Positions 27,202 through 36,344 of a stretch of DNA of 64,000 nucleotides are shown here, one piece after another. The notes under the pieces were generated by a model. It ran no database searches, was not told the origin of the DNA, and worked only from the letters and a program-made list of their open reading frames with translations. Every line of letters begins with the position of its first letter. Position 1 is the first letter of the stretch. A program made the translations under genes and the position numbers. Source of the stretch: JBFWYO01 sp050186335 (lineage in GTDB: Bacteria > Pseudomonadota > Alphaproteobacteria > Bin65); the NCBI GenBank assembly GCA_050186335.1, contig JBFWYO010000008.1, positions 13,869 to 77,868 on the forward strand. Direction: 5' to 3'.

Positions 27202-27316
27202 GCGGCCGGAACCGTCGCGTGGTTTCGGGGTTTTCGTGGCTTCGCTTGCCCTATATACGTCTGCGCGTGCTGCCCGGAGCCCCCAGCGCCTCATCGCCCT
27301 TCAACGTCGGTACGCA

Positions 27317-28429
27317 ATGGATTCCATCCTGCATATTCTCGACCTGCAGTTTTTCAGCAATTCGATACTCAATTGGGGCCTGGCGGCGATTACCGCCAGC
27401 GTGAGCTTCCTCGGCCTGCTGACGCTCCGCGGCTTCCTCAGACGTCGCTACACGCGCGACGGCGTGCAACGCAGACCAGCCATACTGGCAAGGCAGATCG
27501 GCCGCTGGTTCATCTTCATCGTCGCGCTCTATGCGGCGACGTATTTCCTCGTGCTGCCGCCGAAACTGGTGCGCCTCGCAACCCTACTGCTGGTCGTGGC
27601 ACTGCTGGTCGAAGCCGGCCTGCTGGCGAGTTTCGTGCTCGGCATCTGGACCGAGAATTGGCGGCGCAAATTTACCGGCGACCAGGCCGCGCGCACGACC
27701 GCCATGACGGTCGGCAGCGTCCTCGGCCGCACGGCGATCTGGGCGATCGTCGTGATGCTGGTGATGGACAATCTCGGCATCAAGGTGACCGCCGTGATGG
27801 CGGGTCTCGGCATCGGCGGCATCGCGGTCGCCCTGGCCGCGCAGAATATTCTGGGCGACCTGTTCGCCTCGCTGGCGATCATCTTCGACAAGCCATTCCA
27901 GGTCGGAGATTTTATCGTGGTCGGCGAAGCGTTGGGCACGGTCGAGCGCATCGGTATCAAGACCACGCGCCTGCGCAGCCTATCGGGTGAGCAAATCGTG
28001 CTCGGCAACACCGAGCTGCTCAAAGGCCGGATCCACAATTTCAAGCGCATGCACGAACGGCGCATCGAATTCGTCGTGCGCATCGCCTACGACACCGATC
28101 CGGAAAAATTGACCGCCTTGCCGCCAGCCATCAAAGCTATCGTCGAGGCGCAGCCGCGCACGCGCTTCGACCGCGCGCATTTCAAATCTTTCGGCGATTA
28201 CGGGCTGATATTTGAGGTCGCCTACTACGTGCTGCACACGGATTATAATTTTTACATGGACACGCAGCAGGCGATCAATCTGGGCATCATGCGCTATGTC
28301 ACCGCGCAAAGATTGGAATTCGCGCTGACTTATAAGTGGACCCGCGACGGCGGGCCTGGAGGCGCATCGAAGGCGATCGGCGACAAACCCAACGATGTGC
28401 CGGAAAACATCCCGGGCAAAACGACCTAG
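27317..28429 (+). CDS. MscS-family mechanosensitive channel
   Basis: 370 residues. Four predicted membrane segments; the last is the pore helix MAGLGIGGIAVALAAQNILGDLFAS, followed by the beta domain with DKPFQVGDFIVVGEALGTVERIGIKTTRLRS (read in two parts) and LGNTELLKGRIHNF. Opens on hypo-osmotic stress or, in some relatives, transports small solutes. ATG 27317 avoids an upstream in-frame extension with no family match. Confidence 0.92.
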   Translation: MDSILHILDLQFFSNSILNWGLAAITASVSFLGLLTLRGFLRRRYTRDGVQRRPAILARQIGRWFIFIVALYAATYFLVLPPKLVRLATLLLVVALLVEAGLLASFVLGIWTENWRRKFTGDQAARTTAMTVGSVLGRTAIWAIVVMLVMDNLGIKVTAVMAGLGIGGIAVALAAQNILGDLFASLAIIFDKPFQVGDFIVVGEALGTVERIGIKTTRLRSLSGEQIVLGNTELLKGRIHNFKRMHERRIEFVVRIAYDTDPEKLTALPPAIKAIVEAQPRTRFDRAHFKSFGDYGLIFEVAYYVLHTDYNFYMDTQQAINLGIMRYVTAQRLEFALTYKWTRDGGPGGASKAIGDKPNDVPENIPGKTT

Positions 28430-28446
28430 AGCCGCGATCCCGTGTC

Positions 28447-28977
28447 CTACGGCCTTATCTCGATCGGTGTGCCGGCCTTCACGAACGACCAGATTTCGCG
28501 GATTTCCGCGTTGGTTACGCCGATGCAGCCCTCGGTCCAGTCCTTGCGCGTCTTCATCCAGCCGAGCATGCGGCCTTCGCTGGCTTCGCCGTGGATGAAG
28601 ATATCGTCGCCCGGCTTCACGCCGCGCGCGGCTGCCTGCGCCTTGTCCGCCGCGTTCGGGTATGAGACGCGCAGCGCCAGATGAAACTGGCTGCCTTCGT
28701 GCTTCATGTCGATCGAGTACATGCCCTCGGGGGTTTTGCCGTCCCATTCCGTGGTCTTGGGACCGTTCGGGTTATAGCCGAGCGCCACATTATACGTGCG
28801 CAGCGTCTGGCCCTGCTTCAGCAGGTATAATTTGCGCTGCGACTTGACGACCAGAATCTTGTCGGCCAGCACCGGCGACATCGGCGGCAACTCGTTCGCT
28901 CGCGCGGGCTGGCCGCCGCTCAATTCAGTCGACATCAGTATCACCGCGAGCGCGAAGAATTTGAATGAACCCCTCAT
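28447..28977 (-). CDS. L,D-transpeptidase (YkuD domain), exported
   Basis: 176 residues. Signal peptide to about residue 27 (ARA-N), then a YkuD domain starting ADKILVVKSQRKLYLLK. The active site is His129-Gly (IFIHG) and Cys151 in TEGCIGVT. Family members make 3-3 peptidoglycan cross-links or attach proteins to the wall. ATG 28977 gives a clean signal peptide; upstream in-frame codons overlap the end of thyX and are not conserved-looking. Confidence 0.9.
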   Translation of the reverse strand: MRGSFKFFALAVILMSTELSGGQPARANELPPMSPVLADKILVVKSQRKLYLLKQGQTLRTYNVALGYNPNGPKTTEWDGKTPEGMYSIDMKHEGSQFHLALRVSYPNAADKAQAAARGVKPGDDIFIHGEASEGRMLGWMKTRKDWTEGCIGVTNAEIREIWSFVKAGTPIEIRP

Positions 28978-29059
28978 CGTAAAAACCCTGCCAATCAAGC
29001 GCGGCAAATGTGTGGCACGATCGTCCCGGCCCCCATATCGCCGCGGGCGCATCGCATCG

Positions 29060-29992
29060 TCATTGACCGAGCGCATCCATCAGCTCGCGCCATTCGCGTG
29101 CCGACAGTCCGGAATTTTCCTGGCCGACCTTCTCGCCCGCGATCATGCGCTTGACCGCAGCCAGCCCCTTGGCCGAGAGATGCGCGCCGCCCATGCGATA
29201 GTCGATGAACGCCTCATAGGTGTGCGGGACCCAGCGCTTGAGCGTTTCGATCATGACCTCGGCGTAAACGCGGATTTCGTACTGCGCGTGCGCGTCGGCG
29301 CGCAGGCTCAGGAAATGCATCAGGTTGTGCAGGTTGGTCTTCCAGTACCACTGCGTGTAAATGTTCAGCGGCAGATTCATGCGCGCCAATTCGCGCGCCA
29401 AGCCTTGCCGCCCGACCTCGATTTCGCTGCCGTCTTCGCGCGAATTGAGCATTTCCTCGTAATGATCGTAGCTGCGCGCGGCATCTTCCTTGAGAATCCG
29501 CAGCACGCTCTCGGCCTCCGCACCCTGCAGCGTGTCGCCGCGCCCCTGCCGGTTGGACGCGGACTGCGCGGCCAGGTTTTCCGGCGCGGGAATATAAAAT
29601 TCGCGATCCAAAATGGAGTACCGCGCCGAGTATTCGTTGACGTTCGCCGTGCGATGGCGAATCCACTGCCGCGCCACGAACACCGGCAATTTCACGTGAT
29701 ACTTGATCTCGCACATCTCGAATGGCGTCGTGTGCCGATGGCGCAGCAGATAGTTGATGAGGCCCTGGTCCTCGCGCACCTTCTTGGTGCCCTTGCCGTA
29801 GGACACGCGCGCCGCCTGCACGATCGCCGCGTCGTCGCCCATGTAATCGATCACGCGGACGAAACCGTGATCGAGCACGGGCAGCGGCTGGTAGAGAATC
29901 TCCTCGAGACCGGGCACGGTTGCGCGCCTGGTTTGGGCGGCATTGGCGCGGAGCGCGTCGATTTCGGCTTGTTGTTCTTTGCTCAGGGGCAT
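29060..29992 (-). CDS. thyX: FAD-dependent thymidylate synthase
   Basis: 310 residues. Makes dTMP from dUMP with methylenetetrahydrofolate, NADPH and FAD. The ThyX signature RHRx7S is present at residues 112-122 (RHRTANVNEYS). Also typical are QAARVSYGKGTKK and the C-terminal MNLPLNIYTQWYWKTNLHNL. No thyA is seen in this window. About 130 bases upstream of the tmRNA gene, divergent. Confidence 0.97.
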   Translation of the reverse strand: MPLSKEQQAEIDALRANAAQTRRATVPGLEEILYQPLPVLDHGFVRVIDYMGDDAAIVQAARVSYGKGTKKVREDQGLINYLLRHRHTTPFEMCEIKYHVKLPVFVARQWIRHRTANVNEYSARYSILDREFYIPAPENLAAQSASNRQGRGDTLQGAEAESVLRILKEDAARSYDHYEEMLNSREDGSEIEVGRQGLARELARMNLPLNIYTQWYWKTNLHNLMHFLSLRADAHAQYEIRVYAEVMIETLKRWVPHTYEAFIDYRMGGAHLSAKGLAAVKRMIAGEKVGQENSGLSAREWRELMDALGQ

Positions 29993-30121
29993 TGATTCGG
30001 GCTCATCGCGCGGCTTCGGCCAACCGGCTGTTTTTGTGATCGGCGGCGACTCTAAATCGAGCCATCCGGGGGCGCCACATCCTTTTCAGGCCGCACTGGT
30101 ATCCGCGGGCGGCGATGCCTA

Positions 30122-30435
30122 TATTAGCGATGTCGGGCAACCGACTATGGCGATAAACGGCTTTCGTAATAACCGCTACGGACCCGGGGGCAGTACCCGG
30201 CGCCTCCACCAAATTCAAAAGCCGGCCCCAGGGCCGGCCGTTATGGGGGCGAAATAGGATCGACGTGTGGGTAAAGGACTGTCTTTCGCCCGGCATGGTA
30301 CCACCGTCATCGGGCCGACACTACAGATGCCAACGACAACAACCGTATGGCTCTCGCTGCCTAATAGGTAAGCGCGGTCCGGGGGGCACCGGGCAACAGA
30401 AGTCCCCCCACTTTCATCGCTAGCGGTTTATCAAC
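30122..30435 (+). ncRNA. ssrA: tmRNA, two-piece (circularly permuted) alphaproteobacterial form
   Basis: The acceptor piece comes first and ends CGCCTCCACCA at 30211, preceded by a T arm CCGGG-GGCAGTA-CCCGG. After a short spacer with a GGCC-rich hairpin, the coding piece starts GGGGGCG at 30245. The two ends pair as a 7-bp acceptor stem with G3:U70, the alanine identity element. The tag reading frame GCC...GCC TAA TAG encodes ANDNNRMALAA. Acceptor bases 30169-30178 (ATAACCGCTA) can pair with 30421-30431 (TAGCGGTTTAT, one bulge), joining the pieces. A pseudoknot-capable GGGGGG/CCCCCC pair follows the tag. Outer ends are approximate. Confidence 0.93.
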
Positions 30436-30437
30436 AG

Positions 30438-30453
30438 GGCGAGCTTGCTCGCC
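30438..30453 (+). terminator. Hairpin after tmRNA
   Basis: GGCGAG, loop CTTG, CTCGCC directly after the tmRNA coding piece. No U-tract follows, so it may be a processing or 3'-stabilising hairpin rather than an intrinsic terminator. Confidence 0.45.
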
Positions 30454-30544
30454 GGGCGGACATTTGCCGCACCCGCTGTTCGTCATTGCGGAGGGCCCGG
30501 CATTGGCGATAATAAACGCCGTCACCGGGTTGCCATTGAATGCC

Positions 30545-31009
30545 ATGACGGACGAAATCCTGCGGTACGAGAAGATCGTCGAAGACGCGTTGCGCGGGGT
30601 CGTGCGCACGGCGCTCGATCAAGTCGGCGCTTTCGGGTTGCCCGACGGGCATGCGCTGTACATCGGCTACCTGACCCGCTTCGCGGGCGTGGGGATGCCG
30701 AAGCATCTTCTGGAAAGATATCCGAACGACATCACCATCGTCCTCGAACATCAATTCTGGGACCTGCGCACCTTCGACGATCACTTCGAGGTGACGCTGA
30801 GCTTCGACCGCAAGCAGGAGCGACTCTCGGTGCCCTGGGCGGCGATCATTTCGTTCGCCGATCCGTCGGCGCAGTTCGGCCTGAAGTTCGAAGCCACCAA
30901 GGCGCCGGAAACGATTGCGCCCGGCGATGGCCCGGCGCCTTCGGCCGACAACGAGACCGGCCCGAAGACCGGCGAAGTCGTCAACCTGGATGCGTTCCGC
31001 AAGCGCTGA
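30545..31009 (+). CDS. sspB: SspB-family ClpXP adaptor
   Basis: 154 residues, the alphaproteobacterial SspB type. It binds ssrA-tagged proteins and delivers them to ClpXP. The SspB core includes EDALRGVVRTALDQV, HALYIGYLTRF, PNDITIVLEHQFWDL and LSVPWAAIISFADPS. The C-terminal tail is acidic/flexible and ends GEVVNLDAFRKR, resembling the ClpX-binding tail. ATG 30545 matches the family start. It lies directly downstream of ssrA, whose RNA writes the tag it recognises. Confidence 0.9.
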   Translation: MTDEILRYEKIVEDALRGVVRTALDQVGAFGLPDGHALYIGYLTRFAGVGMPKHLLERYPNDITIVLEHQFWDLRTFDDHFEVTLSFDRKQERLSVPWAAIISFADPSAQFGLKFEATKAPETIAPGDGPAPSADNETGPKTGEVVNLDAFRKR

Positions 31010-31012
31010 CGC

Positions 31013-31918
31013 CTAAGCGAACGCGGCGATCGCGCGCTCCACTTCCGCGGGCCGCTCGCGGATCAGCCAATGGCTGGCGTCCTCGATGCGCACGATGCGC
31101 AGATCCGGCACGTAGCGCTCCAATCCATCCAAACACTGCGGCAGCAGGAAACGATCCTGCATGCCCCACACCACCAGGGTCGGCACGCGCACGATCATTT
31201 TCGCATCGTCGAGTTCGACCGGAGGCGGCGCCTCGCCGGTCTTGCGGTTGGGCGGCGCCATACGCATGGCGCGGTAGTAATTGACCATTCCCCTTATGGC
31301 GCCCGGCTGGCGCCACGCGGCGAGATAAGCGGCAGCATCGTCGGCCGTCATATGGCCGGCGGCGAGCGCCGGCGCGGTGATCGATTTGCGCAATTCGGCG
31401 CAATCGTCCCGGCCGAGATAGTCCTCCGCTTCCGGCGTGCGGTACTTGACGATATAGCCGCTGGCGCGCTGTTGCGCCGGATCTCCGGCCAGCAACCGCG
31501 CGAAGATCGCCGCGTGCGGGGCGTTCAGGACGACCAGCTTGGCGATGCGCTCGGGATGCGCCAGCGCCGCCGCCCAGGCGACGATGCCGCCCCAATCATG
31601 GCCCGCGAGGACGCATTTCTCGATTCCGTAGTGGTCGAGCAACGCGATGACGTCGGCGATCAGATGCTTGGCGCGATAGGCCTCGATGTCGGCCGGCTTG
31701 TCCGACAGGTTGTAGCCCCGCATATCGGGCGCCAGGACCAGCCGATCGACCGCGAAACGGCGCATCAAGCGGCGCCAGATGTACCAGAACTCGGGGAACC
31801 CGTGCAGGAACAGCATCGGCGTATGACGCGACGGCATGCCGGCGCGCGCGCAATGCAGGCGGAGGTCACCGACGATGACGGTATCGTGGCGTATGTCTGC
31901 TTCTTGCGGCACCGGCAC
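31013..31918 (-). CDS. Alpha/beta hydrolase (epoxide hydrolase/haloalkane dehalogenase group)
   Basis: 301 residues. HGFPEFW oxyanion region at 39-45, nucleophile Asp108 in GHDWGG, and the C-terminal His in EDASHWL. An Asp nucleophile in GHDWGG places it with epoxide hydrolases, haloalkane and fluoroacetate dehalogenases rather than Ser esterases. Two Tyr that activate epoxides cannot be assigned with confidence. It converges on sspB, with three bases between the stops. Confidence 0.87.
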   Translation of the reverse strand: MPVPQEADIRHDTVIVGDLRLHCARAGMPSRHTPMLFLHGFPEFWYIWRRLMRRFAVDRLVLAPDMRGYNLSDKPADIEAYRAKHLIADVIALLDHYGIEKCVLAGHDWGGIVAWAAALAHPERIAKLVVLNAPHAAIFARLLAGDPAQQRASGYIVKYRTPEAEDYLGRDDCAELRKSITAPALAAGHMTADDAAAYLAAWRQPGAIRGMVNYYRAMRMAPPNRKTGEAPPPVELDDAKMIVRVPTLVVWGMQDRFLLPQCLDGLERYVPDLRIVRIEDASHWLIRERPAEVERAIAAFA

Positions 31919-32130
31919 ACCGTTCGTTCCATACGCACGGACTCTACGTCCCCGGTACAGTCCGCGCCACTCCGACGAGACAGACCCGCCGTCGCCCAGG
32001 CGCTACGGCAACGGCGGCTTCAACGTGGGTTCATCGCACCGCGATCCGTTCGCGGCAAACGCTGCCGCACGTTGTCGCTTGTGGCTTGTCGGTTGCACCG
32101 GTCGCGAACCAAAAAGAACATGTCAAGAAA

Positions 32131-32160
32131 AACGGCCCGCCGATCGCTCGGCGGGCCGTT
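32131..32160 (-). terminator. Intrinsic terminator after the first DUF4189 gene
   Basis: A perfect 13-bp stem AACGGCCCGCCGA / TCGGCGGGCCGTT with loop TCGC. On the minus strand the stem ends in GTTTTTCTT, giving a U-tract 27 bases past the gene. Confidence 0.9.
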
Positions 32161-32186
32161 CCAGTCAATCAGGGCCGGTCACGCCA

Positions 32187-32543
32187 TCAGCGCGTCGTGC
32201 AACCCCACACGCGAATTTGGCAGCCCTGCCCGTACTTCGAGCATTCCTGCATAGCGACCAACTGTGCCGCTTCCCTCGTTTGGCGCACCGCCCAGCCATA
32301 GTCCATACGCGGCGTCGTTGCGTAGGCCGCGCAGGCGTTCGAGAACGACAATTTGCGCGTGCATGTGCCGCCGCATTCGCGCAGTGCCGCCGCTTCCGCC
32401 GCGGCACGGGACGGGAAGTCGACCGCCCAACCGTAGGCGCCGCGCGGACCGACCGCGATGGCGCCCCAGTTTTCGGCCATCGCCATGCCTGTGCCGCCGA
32501 TGAAAAGGCCCAATGTCAAAATCACCCTTGTGAACAGTTTCAT
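32187..32543 (-). CDS. DUF4189 domain-containing secreted protein
   Basis: 118 residues. Signal peptide to about residue 23 (MAMA-ENW), then a DUF4189 domain: NWGAIAVGPRGAYGWAVDFPS, a conserved Cys set (ECGGTC, NACAAYA, QECSKYGQGC, GCTTR). Function unknown; family members are small periplasmic or secreted disulfide-rich proteins. A GAGGAGAAA site precedes ATG. A paralog lies 183 bases upstream, each with its own terminator. Confidence 0.88.
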   Translation of the reverse strand: MKLFTRVILTLGLFIGGTGMAMAENWGAIAVGPRGAYGWAVDFPSRAAAEAAALRECGGTCTRKLSFSNACAAYATTPRMDYGWAVRQTREAAQLVAMQECSKYGQGCQIRVWGCTTR

Positions 32544-32678
32544 TCGTGTTTCTCCTCGGATTCCTAAAGGTAACAATTTCGCTTTCGTTGTAGAACAGAC
32601 CGATCGCCGAACGACAGCAAACGACTCGGCCTTATTACGTGGACAGAAGCTGGAACGCCACCGCGTCACGAAAAAATA

Positions 32679-32707
32679 AGAGAGCCGGTCATTGCGACCG
32701 GCTCTCT
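32679..32707 (-). terminator. Intrinsic terminator after the second DUF4189 gene
   Basis: A 12-bp stem AGAGAGCCGGTC/GACCGGCTCTCT with loop ATTGC; on the minus strand it is followed by TATTTTTTCG. It separates the two DUF4189 paralogs into independent transcripts. Confidence 0.9.
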
Positions 32708-32726
32708 GATGATCTGGAAATTCACT

Positions 32727-33098
32727 TTATCTGGTCGTGCAGGCCCAAACGTGGACGCGACAACCCTGGCCGTACTTCGAGCACTCCTGCATCGCAACCA
32801 TCTGCGCTTCTTCTTTCGAATTGCGCGTGGCCCAACCGTATGCGCGGATATTGCCCGAGGCGTCTTGCGCCGTCGCGTATGCGCCGCAGGTATCGGCGAA
32901 CGAAAGCTTACGCTGGCAACGGCCGCCGCATTCGCTGAGCGCGGCGTTTTCAGCCGCTTGACGAGATGGGAAGTCGTACGACCAGCCATAGGCGCCGTTC
33001 GGCCCGATTGCGATGGCACCCCAATTCTCGGCCGCTGCGAAACCCGTGCCGGCAATCAGGAGCCCTACGGAAACAAGTGCTGTTTTGAGAATTTTCAT
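32727..33098 (-). CDS. DUF4189 domain-containing secreted protein (paralog)
   Basis: 123 residues with signal peptide to about residue 23 (FAAA-ENW). It aligns over its whole length with the downstream paralog: NWGAIAIGPNGAYGWSYDFPS, ECGGRCQRKLSFADTCGAYAT, MQECSKYGQGC, ending ACTTR. The main difference is a five-residue insertion after the third Cys (DASGNIRAYGWA). GAGGGCGAAC precedes ATG. Clearly a tandem duplication with both copies intact. Confidence 0.88.
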   Translation of the reverse strand: MKILKTALVSVGLLIAGTGFAAAENWGAIAIGPNGAYGWSYDFPSRQAAENAALSECGGRCQRKLSFADTCGAYATAQDASGNIRAYGWATRNSKEEAQMVAMQECSKYGQGCRVHVWACTTR

Positions 33099-33510
33099 GT
33101 TCGCCCTCTAGACGTCTTGGAGTTTATCGGAAAGATCTTGCCATGAACCGCTTCGGCGCACTGCCGTTCGCCTTTGCTCCACCTGGTCGACGTCGAGATC
33201 CTTCCCGTAGCGCTCGGCCGGCCGTTGCCATTATTTGGTTCCGGATGGCCAGCCGACGTCCGGAACCTAGTATTTATCAGTATATCATAAAGGAGCGCCA
33301 GTCTGTGACCTTAATCACGTTTCACGGAAGGTCCGGAAAACTGCGGCGGACCGGCGATCCGCTTGGTTCGATGAGCGATCGGCGTGCGATCCAACTCCGG
33401 GGCGGCGCGCCCGTATTCGGCGAGCCGCTGGCGCTCCGGGTCAATTGCGCCGCGCACGCCCAGTTTCGATCGGTGCACGGAGCCAACCCCCGTGCTTCCG
33501 TGCATGTCCG
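33099..33510. other. 412-bp intergenic region between divergent genes
   Basis: Upstream of the DUF4189 gene and of the LysE gene. It holds an A/T-rich patch around 33270-33290 (TATTTATCAGTATATCATAA) that could be a promoter, followed by AAGGAG at 33290-33295 and a GTG. The frame from that GTG runs to 33514 and overlaps the lysE start, but its product resembles nothing known. Confidence 0.4.
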
Positions 33511-34149
33511 ATGATCGATCCCGCGACGTTTGGCGCCTTCGTGTTCACCGCCGTCATCATCGTGATATCGCCCGGGCCGGATACTATGCTGCTGTTGCGC
33601 TATACGATGAACGGCGGTCGCCGCATCGGGCTCGCGACCGTTGCCGGCATTCAGCTCGGCATGGTGGCGCACACGGTCTTGGCGGTCGCCGGGCTGTCGT
33701 TGATCATCGCGAAATCGCCGTTGCTGTTCAAACTGATCGCGGTCGGCGGGGCGCTGTATTTGGCATACTTGGCAATTCAAGCTTTGCGTGCCGGCATGCT
33801 GCGTATCCGCGGCGACGCGGCACCCTTGCGCATCTCGGGTTGGCGAGCGATGCGCGACGCGTTCGTCACCAACATGCTCAATCCCAAAGTGATCCTTCTA
33901 TTCATCGCGCTGTTTCCCAATTTCGTCGACCCAAGGCGCGACGACGTATGGATGCAATTGATCGTCCTCGGTGCGGTGCTGATCGCCATCAACTTCATGT
34001 GGCTGATCCCGCTGGCGGCGTTTGCCGGACTGATGCGGCGGTGGCTCGGCACTGCCGCGGTACAACGCGGCGTAAACTGGGCGACTTTCTCGGTTTTTAT
34101 GAGCTTTGCCGTCCTGATGGTGCTCGAACACGTCTTTCACGTATTCTGA
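33511..34149 (+). CDS. LysE/RhtB family amino acid exporter
   Basis: 212 residues, six hydrophobic segments. The N-terminal signature FTAVIIVISPGPDTMLLLRYTMNGG and the central NMLNPKVILLFIALFPNFVD are characteristic. Exports an amino acid or derivative; the substrate cannot be read. ATG 33511 aligns with the family start. Confidence 0.92.
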   Translation: MIDPATFGAFVFTAVIIVISPGPDTMLLLRYTMNGGRRIGLATVAGIQLGMVAHTVLAVAGLSLIIAKSPLLFKLIAVGGALYLAYLAIQALRAGMLRIRGDAAPLRISGWRAMRDAFVTNMLNPKVILLFIALFPNFVDPRRDDVWMQLIVLGAVLIAINFMWLIPLAAFAGLMRRWLGTAAVQRGVNWATFSVFMSFAVLMVLEHVFHVF

Positions 34150-34454
34150 GTCGTACGCCGCAAAACGGTGCAGAAAATTGGCCTCGATCGCGCCGGGCCA
34201 CTCGTTCGCGTCGACGTCGTGCAATTCCGGCACCTTCACCCGAGAGGATCGGATGCCTGAGCGTTGCCGCGGCGGCGCCTCCAGAATCGAGCCGCTGGAG
34301 CCTTGGATGACGCCAGCCGAAGATCGTCGGAATCGACGTCCCGGCATATTTCTTGTACTGGAAACGACAATGAAAATCGTTCTATTGCAGCGGAAGCCGC
34401 AACCGTTCGGCCGACCGCTTTGCCGCCCTCTCGACGCAGACCGACCAGCGCGAC
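34150..34454. other. 305-bp intergenic region, no gene recognised
   Basis: Between the LysE gene and the TfoX-like gene. Short frames on both strands have no start signal or family resemblance. No hairpin terminator is obvious after the LysE gene. Confidence 0.4.
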
Positions 34455-34460
34455 GTGAAC

Positions 34461-34850
34461 ATGGCCGTCAGTAAGGAATTTCTCGACTACGTAGCGGAAC
34501 AGCTTGAGCCGTTCGGCAGATTCGCCATCCGCCGCATGTTCAGCGGCGCGGGCTTGTTTCGCGACGGGCTGATGTTCGCCCTGGCCATCGACGACGTGCT
34601 GTACCTCAAGGCCGACGACGCCAACCGGGGCGATTTCGAGCGCGCCGGAACGGGTCCGTATACCTATCAGCGCGCCGGCCGCGAGCGGAGCCTGGGCTAT
34701 TACGAAGTCCCGGTCGATGTGCTGGAGGATTCCGGCGCGCTCGCGCTGTGGGCGCGCAATGCCCACGGCGCCGCCTTGCGGGCCGCGCGTTCACCGGGCG
34801 CACGATCGCTCAAGCGGCCTTCGCGTGGCCGGCCGACGCGTCGGCGCTAA
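34461..34850 (+). CDS. TfoX N-terminal domain protein
   Basis: 129 residues. The TfoX/Sxy N-terminal domain is clear: FLDYVAEQLEPFGRFAIRRMFSGAGLFRDGLMFALAIDDVLYLK and YTYQRAGRERSLGYYEVP (each given in part). The C-terminal TfoX domain is absent and the tail is Arg/Ser-rich. Such single-domain versions are common in Alphaproteobacteria; a competence role is not implied. ATG 34461 or the in-frame GTG 34455 could start it. Confidence 0.8.
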   Translation: MAVSKEFLDYVAEQLEPFGRFAIRRMFSGAGLFRDGLMFALAIDDVLYLKADDANRGDFERAGTGPYTYQRAGRERSLGYYEVPVDVLEDSGALALWARNAHGAALRAARSPGARSLKRPSRGRPTRRR

Positions 34851-34916
34851 GCCGCCTTTCCTTCGGGGCCGAACATTGTGCTAAAACCGCCGCCTTCATC
34901 GATCCGGAGCCAATTC

Positions 34917-36314
34917 ATGAGCCAGAAGACCCGCACCGAAACCGATACCATGGGCGCCGTCGACGTACCGGCGGACAAATACTGGGGCGCGCAAACCCAG
35001 CGATCTTTGCAGAATTTCAAGATCGGCGGGCAGCGCATGCCGGAGCCGGTGGTGCGCGCATTCGGCATCCAGAAGCGCGCCGCGGCACAGGCCAACATGG
35101 CGCTCGGCGAGTTGGACAAGAAGATCGGCCAAGCCATCGTCAGGGCCGCGACCGAAGTGATGGACGGCAAGCTGATGGAGCATTTTCCGCTGGTCGTCTG
35201 GCAGACCGGCTCGGGCACCCAGAGCAACATGAACGCGAACGAAGTGATCTCGAACCGGGCCATCGAGATGCTCGGCGGCACGATCGGCTCGAAAAAGCCG
35301 GTGCATCCGAACGATCACGTCAATCGCGGACAATCGTCAAACGACTCCTTTCCGGCGGTCATGCACATCGCCGCCGTCATGGAAATAAAGCAGCGTTTGC
35401 TGCCGGCGCTGGAACATTTGCGCAAGGCGTTCGACAGGAAGCGCAAGCAGTTCGACAAGATCATCAAGATCGGTCGTACGCACACGCAGGATGCGACGCC
35501 GCTGACCTTGGGCCAGGAGTTTTCCGGCTACGTCACGCAAATCGCTTACGGCATCGAGCGCGTAAAATCCTGCCTGCCCCGCCTCTCGCAACTGGCCCAG
35601 GGCGGCACGGCGGTCGGCACCGGCTTGAACGCCAAGATCGGCTTTGCCGAGAAATTCGCCGAGGAGACTTCGAAGATCACCGGCCACAAGTTCAGGCCGG
35701 CGGAGAACATGTTCGAGGCGCTGGCGGCGCACGACGCGGTGGTCGAAACCTCGGGCGCGCTCAACGTACTGGCGGTGTCGCTGATGAAGATCGCCAACGA
35801 CATCCGCTTCCTCGCATCCGGTCCGCGCAGCGGCCTTGGCGAATTGCTGCTGCCGGAGAACGAGCCCGGCTCGTCGATCATGCCGGGCAAGGTCAACCCG
35901 ACCCAATCCGAAGCCATGACCATGGTGTGCGCCCAAGTTATGGGCAACAACGTGGCAGTTTCGATCGGCGGCTCGAACGGGCATTTCGAGCTCAACGTGT
36001 TCAAGCCGGTGATGATCTACAATTTGTTGATGTCGATCCGGCTGCTGGCCGATGCGTCGGTCAGTTTTGCGGACAATTGCGTGGTCGGCATCGAGGCCAA
36101 CGAGCCGCGCATTCACAAGCTGGTTTCCGATTCACTGATGCTAGTGACTGCGCTCAATCCGCATATCGGCTACGATAATGCCGCCAAGGTCGCCAAGAAG
36201 GCGCACAAGGACGGCACGTCGCTCCGGCAAGCTGCGAAGGCTCTCAAGCTGCTCACCGACGAACAGTTCGATCAGTGGGTGAAACCGGAGAAGATGCTCG
36301 GACCGTCCAAATAG
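34917..36314 (+). CDS. fumC: Class II fumarate hydratase
   Basis: 465 residues. Interconverts fumarate and L-malate in the TCA cycle; no Fe-S cluster. Superfamily signature GSSIMPGKVNPTQ is intact, as are TGSGTQSNMNANEVI, RTHTQDATPLTLGQE and NGHFELNVFKP. ATG 34917 has CGGAG upstream and matches the family start (SQKTRTETDTMG). Confidence 0.97.
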   Translation: MSQKTRTETDTMGAVDVPADKYWGAQTQRSLQNFKIGGQRMPEPVVRAFGIQKRAAAQANMALGELDKKIGQAIVRAATEVMDGKLMEHFPLVVWQTGSGTQSNMNANEVISNRAIEMLGGTIGSKKPVHPNDHVNRGQSSNDSFPAVMHIAAVMEIKQRLLPALEHLRKAFDRKRKQFDKIIKIGRTHTQDATPLTLGQEFSGYVTQIAYGIERVKSCLPRLSQLAQGGTAVGTGLNAKIGFAEKFAEETSKITGHKFRPAENMFEALAAHDAVVETSGALNVLAVSLMKIANDIRFLASGPRSGLGELLLPENEPGSSIMPGKVNPTQSEAMTMVCAQVMGNNVAVSIGGSNGHFELNVFKPVMIYNLLMSIRLLADASVSFADNCVVGIEANEPRIHKLVSDSLMLVTALNPHIGYDNAAKVAKKAHKDGTSLRQAAKALKLLTDEQFDQWVKPEKMLGPSK

Positions 36315-36344
36315 ACGCCGAATAGACCGCGAGCGGAGGCAAAT

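Noticed and set aside
33304..33514. GTG frame with AAGGAG upstream, overlapping the LysE start
   Set aside because: Good ribosome site but the product resembles nothing and the frame is rich in Arg/Gly; kept only as a remark.
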